From AC-52 sp044870295 (lineage in GTDB: Bacteria; Actinomycetota; UBA4738), in the NCBI GenBank assembly GCA_044870295.1, contig JBIOYQ010000065.1, positions 1 through 24,682 of the forward strand: a stretch of 24,682 nucleotides of DNA. The letters are read 5' to 3'. Positions within the stretch are counted from its first letter, which is position 1. Every line of letters begins with the position of its first letter. This document shows, one piece after another, positions 22,138-24,682 of this stretch. The notes under the pieces were generated by a model. The model had not been told where the DNA came from. It saw only the letters and a list, made by a program, of their open reading frames with translations, and searched no databases. Position numbers and translations under genes: made by a program.

Positions 22138-23075
22138 TACTGAGCTTCCAGCCCCCGCACGTCTCCCAGTCCCAGGCTCTTCTCCGACGACTGGCAGGCC
22201 AGGATCACCGGGCTCATCGTCAGGGACCCGTGCAGCGTTTCGCTCACGTGCCCGAGGCCGAAGGCGTGTCCGAACTCATGGGTGGCGACGGCCTCGACGC
22301 TGAACTTGGTCAAGCACGTGTCGCCGATGCTCACGACCCAGAGGTACTCCACCTTGTTGAGCTGGATGTCGGCCTCGATGGTCGTGTTCCCGGTCGTCCA
22401 CCAGCAGGTGAAGGCGAGGTCCGCGGAGGGGAGGTCGCCGAACGCCACCACGTTCGTCCCGTCGGATCCGTTGCACGAAGCGTCGGCGCCCATGTTGGGG
22501 GACTTCGTCGTGGTGCCGTCGTAGCCCACCTTGGCGCTCACGTTGTCGCCGAGGCCGCAGTCGTTGTCCGCGTGGGTGATGTTGTCGGCCGCGTTGCGAA
22601 GGGCCGTGATCGCCTTGTCCTGGGTGATCTCGTTCGGCGTGGTGGACGCGTTGAACCGCCAGTTCAACCTGCTGTCCCAGGTGGATGAGTACAGCGTGTA
22701 GGTGCCGTCCGAGCAGGGGTCCGAGCGCGTTCCTGCGGGCCCTGAGGAGCCTGCCTGCCCGGTCGCGTGGACCCTGCCGGCGTCGTGGACGATCGACACG
22801 GCGCCGTCCGGGGCGGTCCGGACGCCGACCGACCGCCACCGGCCCGACACGTCCTCCGCCGCCGCCCAGACGGTGTGGCCGGGCTCGGGGACGACGAACG
22901 ACACGCCGTCCGCGCGCAGGACGTTGCCAGGTACCAGTCGCGTGGCGTGCGCGAGCCTGTCGGGGGTGCGGGAGGCGCCGCCAACCGCGACGGCTGTCGC
23001 GCCGACCGCGAACGTGGAGAGGAGAACCGCAGACACGATGAGTGGGCAAATGGGATGCCCGGGGCGCTGCCTCAT
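22134..23075 (-). CDS. Secreted matrixin-like zinc metalloprotease
   Basis: This 313-residue protein has a basic start, a hydrophobic segment (about 11-33) suited to a signal peptide, and a C-terminal metzincin catalytic site, HEFGHAFGLGH (266-276), matching HExxHxxGxxH with His266, Glu267, His270 and His276. A Met-turn candidate, SLTMSPV (Met287), follows at normal distance. This places it in the matrixin/peptidase M10-type group. Residues 34-115 form an extra N-terminal domain. Six Cys (121, 173, 201, 224, 253, 294) in the mature part suggest disulfides outside the cell. No cysteine-switch propeptide (PRCGxPD) is seen. The ATG at 23075 follows AAGGAG six bases upstream. It is a single gene, convergent with the small CxxC gene. 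Its substrate is unknown. Confidence 0.85.
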   Translation of the reverse strand: MRQRPGHPICPLIVSAVLLSTFAVGATAVAVGGASRTPDRLAHATRLVPGNVLRADGVSFVVPEPGHTVWAAAEDVSGRWRSVGVRTAPDGAVSIVHDAGRVHATGQAGSSGPAGTRSDPCSDGTYTLYSSTWDSRLNWRFNASTTPNEITQDKAITALRNAADNITHADNDCGLGDNVSAKVGYDGTTTKSPNMGADASCNGSDGTNVVAFGDLPSADLAFTCWWTTGNTTIEADIQLNKVEYLWVVSIGDTCLTKFSVEAVATHEFGHAFGLGHVSETLHGSLTMSPVILACQSSEKSLGLGDVRGLEAQY

Positions 23076-23190
23076 CGACGACTCCTTGATCGGGGCGGGC
23101 TGCTTCTATGGGTGTCGACAGTTGGGATGGGCGCTTGAGACATGGCAAAGCCAGGGCGTCGGTCTCTTGTGGAGTCATGGCATCCTAACG

Positions 23191-23321
23191 CCGGGATGAG
23201 GCGGGGACGCCATCATCCGCGGGGGCTTTTCCGCCGGAGCTGGGTGAGGAACTGACAACCGAGCGGCTTGGGACGGCTCGTGACCCGGGCGGCTTTGGGG
23301 TAGAGCCACTCCTCATCCCGG
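23191..23321. repeat. 11-bp inverted repeat enclosing 109 bases
   Basis: CCGGGATGAGG (23191-23201) is the exact reverse complement of CCTCATCCCGG (23311-23321). Inside it, CGAGC and GCTCG around 23258-23278 can form a smaller hairpin. A repeat of this size and spacing can occur by chance in a window this long, so significance is uncertain. Confidence 0.35.
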
Positions 23322-23392
23322 ACGTAGCAACCACAGTTTGATGTCGATCGAAGCATGGGGTGTACGTCCCAGAGCAGACCACCCGCCGCCGC

Positions 23393-23398
23393 TACACT
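23393..23398 (+). promoter_or_regulatory. Probable -10 element of tRNA-Ser
   Basis: TACACT lies 7 bases before the mature tRNA 5' end and matches the -10 consensus at four positions, placing the start of transcription at or just before the tRNA. No recognisable -35 occurs at 17 bases. Confidence 0.4.
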
Positions 23399-23405
23399 CG
23401 GCGCG

Positions 23406-23492
23406 GGGGGGATGGCCGAGCGGACGAAGGCGGCGGTCTTGAAAACCGCTAACGGGGCAACCCGTTCCAGGGTTCGAATCCCTGTCCCCCCG
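23406..23492 (+). tRNA. tRNA-Ser (anticodon UGA)
   Basis: The 87-base sequence folds as a class II tRNA. The acceptor is GGGGGGA pairing with TCCCCCC, with discriminator G at 23492. The D-stem is GCC/GGC. The anticodon stem GCGGT/ACCGC carries loop CTTGAAA, giving anticodon TGA for UCA codons. A long variable arm (a stem in CGGGGCAACCCG) is followed by T-arm CAGGG-TTCGAAT-CCCTG. The large variable arm and G73 identify it as serine. CCA is not encoded. It lies at the point where base composition drops, and tRNA-Ser genes are common integration sites. Confidence 0.97.
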
Positions 23493-23544
23493 CTGGATAA
23501 GAGGCTCCATCGAGACATGCCCGCCAGCATGGCGCAACCTCTGT

Positions 23545-23560
23545 GGGTTTGCCGAAACCC
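23545..23560 (+). terminator. Short perfect hairpin after tRNA-Ser
   Basis: GGGTTT-GCCG-AAACCC is a 6-bp stem with a four-base loop, 53 bases after the tRNA. It lacks a T-tract. It could help end the tRNA transcript or be part of the structured DNA next to it. Confidence 0.35.
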
Positions 23561-23604
23561 TCGAAGCCGCGGGTCATGGCAATCAGCCGGCGTCATGTCC
23601 GCAA

Positions 23605-23635
23605 CCTATTTCGGCGATCTGTTAACCGAAACAGG
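23605..23635. repeat. Inverted repeat downstream of tRNA-Ser
   Basis: CCT-A-TTTCGG and CCGAAA-C-AGG form a 9-pair stem with one A-C mismatch around the 11-base AT-richer loop CGATCTGTTAA. It lies between the tRNA and the remnant gene. It could be a recombination or protein-binding site, or a terminator for the minus-strand genes; no function is shown. Confidence 0.4.
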
Positions 23636-23774
23636 CACGAAATGGCCTAGACGACCGGAGGGCTGTGGTCCGGCTCCGCCATAGCCGGGCACCGCCACTG
23701 TGAACATGAGCGAGGCTTCGGGAACATTCCAGGGGCGCCGCCGCCGCCACACAACGCCACAGATCGGGACACAT

Positions 23775-23978
23775 TTACGCATCGCCTCCCCCTTCATCGC
23801 CGTAGTGGGTGTCCACCCACGCGGCGTCAACGATGATCGAGGCGCCCTCACGCAGTGCGCCCTCCGGGAACCGGGTATTCAGCCTCGGCGCGAAGGCCGC
23901 GTTCCAGTCCGGCCGCGAGGAGACGTTCGACGCATTACTCGGCCTCGTCTGCTCGCGGTCTCGTCCATCAGTTCCGAA
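23775..23978 (-). pseudogene. Decayed or frameshifted small reading frame
   Basis: After an in-frame TGA at 23979-23981 the minus-strand frame is open for 67 codons to TAA at 23775, with strikingly G/C-rich third positions, which indicates real coding history. The stretch RPDWNAAFAPRLNTRF and GASIIVDAAWVDTHYGDE look like folded-protein sequence. There is no ATG, GTG or TTG in this frame after the TGA. An ATG at 23968 in another frame (MDETASRRGRVMR) could be joined to it by a single-base indel. It lies about 70 bases downstream of the PEP-synthase-like gene on the same strand. I do not recognise the family. A sequencing or assembly error remains possible. Confidence 0.45.
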
Positions 23979-24047
23979 TCATGCCGACTTGTTCTGCTCC
24001 TGGCCACCCGAATCCGAAGGGCTTCACATATGCCCTATGCGCGGCGC

Positions 24048-24682
24048 CTATTCGGAGCCTTCTGGTACCTCGAGACGGGAGGGGACACGGGCTCGGCGAA
24101 GCAAGTCGCCCAAGTGGCTGGTCATGCCTACGCTTCCGACGAGAACGATCCCATCTCCGGTGAGGCGGACTTCCTCGATGAGCTGACGGAGGGAATCAAT
24201 ACCCGCGGAAACGGGGAACCGTCGAAAGGTGGAGGGCTCGCCGGGGAATAAGACAGATCCACCGCTCGGGGCGGCACTGCTGTGGAGTTGGACGACCCAC
24301 GCTTGGCGTCCATCGTGGACCCATTCCATCCGAACCGGGCCGAGGTCACTGCTGGCTCGCCTCTGCAAGTCCCGAACATCATGAAGGACGCGCTTGGGCA
24401 GCGGCGTAGGGGGAGCGAGGCCGAGCATGAAGTCCTCGCCGGAGCCCGCAAGGCCCTCAATCACGACTCCACCTTCCGGATTCGTGAGGAGGGCGCCCGA
24501 GTGAACTGGTTCGACTCCGTCTTGCGCCAATATGGACGCAATAGCAGTGCCATCGACGTCCTCCCTTTGAAGCAAGGCAAACGGATCGGTCCATCCTCGA
24601 TGAGTTGTGTAGAGGCCGGGAACTTGCTCCTTGGGAGAGGTCCGGATCCAGTGCTCGCCTGTGCTGGTAGGAACACCGAAAG
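24048..24682 (-). CDS. C-terminal part of a PEP-synthase/PPDK-like ATP-grasp protein
   Basis: The minus-strand frame is open from the window edge to TAG at 24048, giving 210 residues; the N-terminus is outside. The family signature of the PEP synthase/pyruvate phosphate dikinase ATP-binding domain is visible: HWIRTSPKEQVPGLYTTHRG corresponds to the RSSA...AGxY segment, VEPVHSGALLTNPEGGVVIEG to the sGVxFTxxP region, GSGEDFMLG to the GLGE loop, and MEWVHDGRQAWVVQLH to the dIEWa...lwilQaR strand. The link between the first two blocks is much shorter than in PEP synthase. The end, GSVGMTSHLGDLLRRARVP, vaguely resembles the GxTSHxAxxAR swivel-His motif, then the chain stops. Function is unknown; it may be a compact paralogue rather than a central metabolic enzyme. 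Confidence 0.7.
   Translation of the reverse strand, partial: FGVPTSTGEHWIRTSPKEQVPGLYTTHRGWTDPFALLQREDVDGTAIASILAQDGVEPVHSGALLTNPEGGVVIEGLAGSGEDFMLGLAPPTPLPKRVLHDVRDLQRRASSDLGPVRMEWVHDGRQAWVVQLHSSAAPSGGSVLFPGEPSTFRRFPVSAGIDSLRQLIEEVRLTGDGIVLVGSVGMTSHLGDLLRRARVPSRLEVPEGSE

Larger units (their letters stand above)
23076..23405. other. Intergenic region between protease and tRNA-Ser
   Basis: These 330 bases hold the protease leader (minus strand) and the tRNA promoter (plus strand). No intact gene is supported. A minus-strand frame from about 23340 to 23213 (VRDEEWLYPKAARVTSRPK) has G/C-rich third positions, but its upstream continuation is antisense to the tRNA, so it may be a gene remnant. 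An 11-bp inverted repeat bounds 23191-23321 and is listed separately. No clear protease promoter was found. Confidence 0.4.

Noticed and set aside
23606..23782. Minus-strand 58-codon frame starting at an ATG overlapping the remnant stop
   Set aside because: Third codon positions are not G/C-enriched and nothing in the sequence is recognisable; the CVPIC pair alone is not enough.
23700..24251. Plus-strand frame of 183 codons downstream of the tRNA
   Set aside because: It is largely antisense to the PEP-synthase-like gene and the coding-like remnant, with no family features and an Arg-rich shadow composition.
1..24682. CRISPR arrays, insertion sequences or toxin-antitoxin pairs
   Set aside because: No regularly spaced repeats, transposase motifs or recognisable toxin families were seen on either strand.

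Overview
The window is high-GC DNA (about 70% by eye over most of its length) with dense bacterial genes, clear GGAGG-type ribosome binding sites, many GTG/TTG starts and strong G/C preference at third codon positions. The gene content (DUF4446 protein, bactofilin, FtsX exporter with two ATPases, proBA, a bifunctional penicillin-binding protein, PolX-type PHP protein) fits an actinobacterial lineage, probably a deep-branching or uncultivated Actinomycetota. That placement is inference; there is no rRNA here to settle it.

Layout. At 1-86 lies the 3' end of a plus-strand gene. From 95 to 5448 a minus-strand block reads, in transcription order: FtsX-like permease, two overlapping ABC ATPases, a small nitroreductase and a SnoaL-like protein. 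A small acidic protein (5558-5812) and a LarC-like protein with a degenerate C-terminus (5894-6922) follow, also on the minus strand. A plus-strand operon (7059-9382) encodes a DUF4446 membrane protein, a bactofilin and seryl-tRNA synthetase, and converges on a minus-strand operon (9400-12572) for a class A PBP, an anchored extracytoplasmic protein and a DUF421 membrane protein. The PBP is divergent from a PHP-domain phosphoesterase gene (12622-13665).

From 13775 to 19185 there is a small membrane-anchored Pro/His-rich protein and a head-to-head pair of paralogous PAS-GGDEF-EAL proteins: one membrane-embedded (minus strand), the other carrying a GAF domain (plus strand). Both retain apparently complete active-site and inhibitory-site motifs for c-di-GMP turnover. 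proB-proA follow (19278-21709) and end in a strong hairpin, then a 69-residue CxxC protein convergent with a secreted matrixin-type metalloprotease (22134-23075).

The last 1.3 kb changes character. A tRNA-Ser(UGA) at 23406-23492 is followed by lower-GC, mostly non-coding DNA with two hairpins, a decayed reading frame, and the C-terminal part of a compact PEP-synthase-like ATP-grasp protein running off the window. This looks like the edge of an acquired region at a tRNA gene. The best candidates for something new are the divergent c-di-GMP pair with its shared palindrome, the LarC-like protein that has lost its usual C-terminal motifs, and the compact PEP-synthase-like protein beside the tRNA. 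No CRISPR array, transposase, phage gene or recognised defence system was found.
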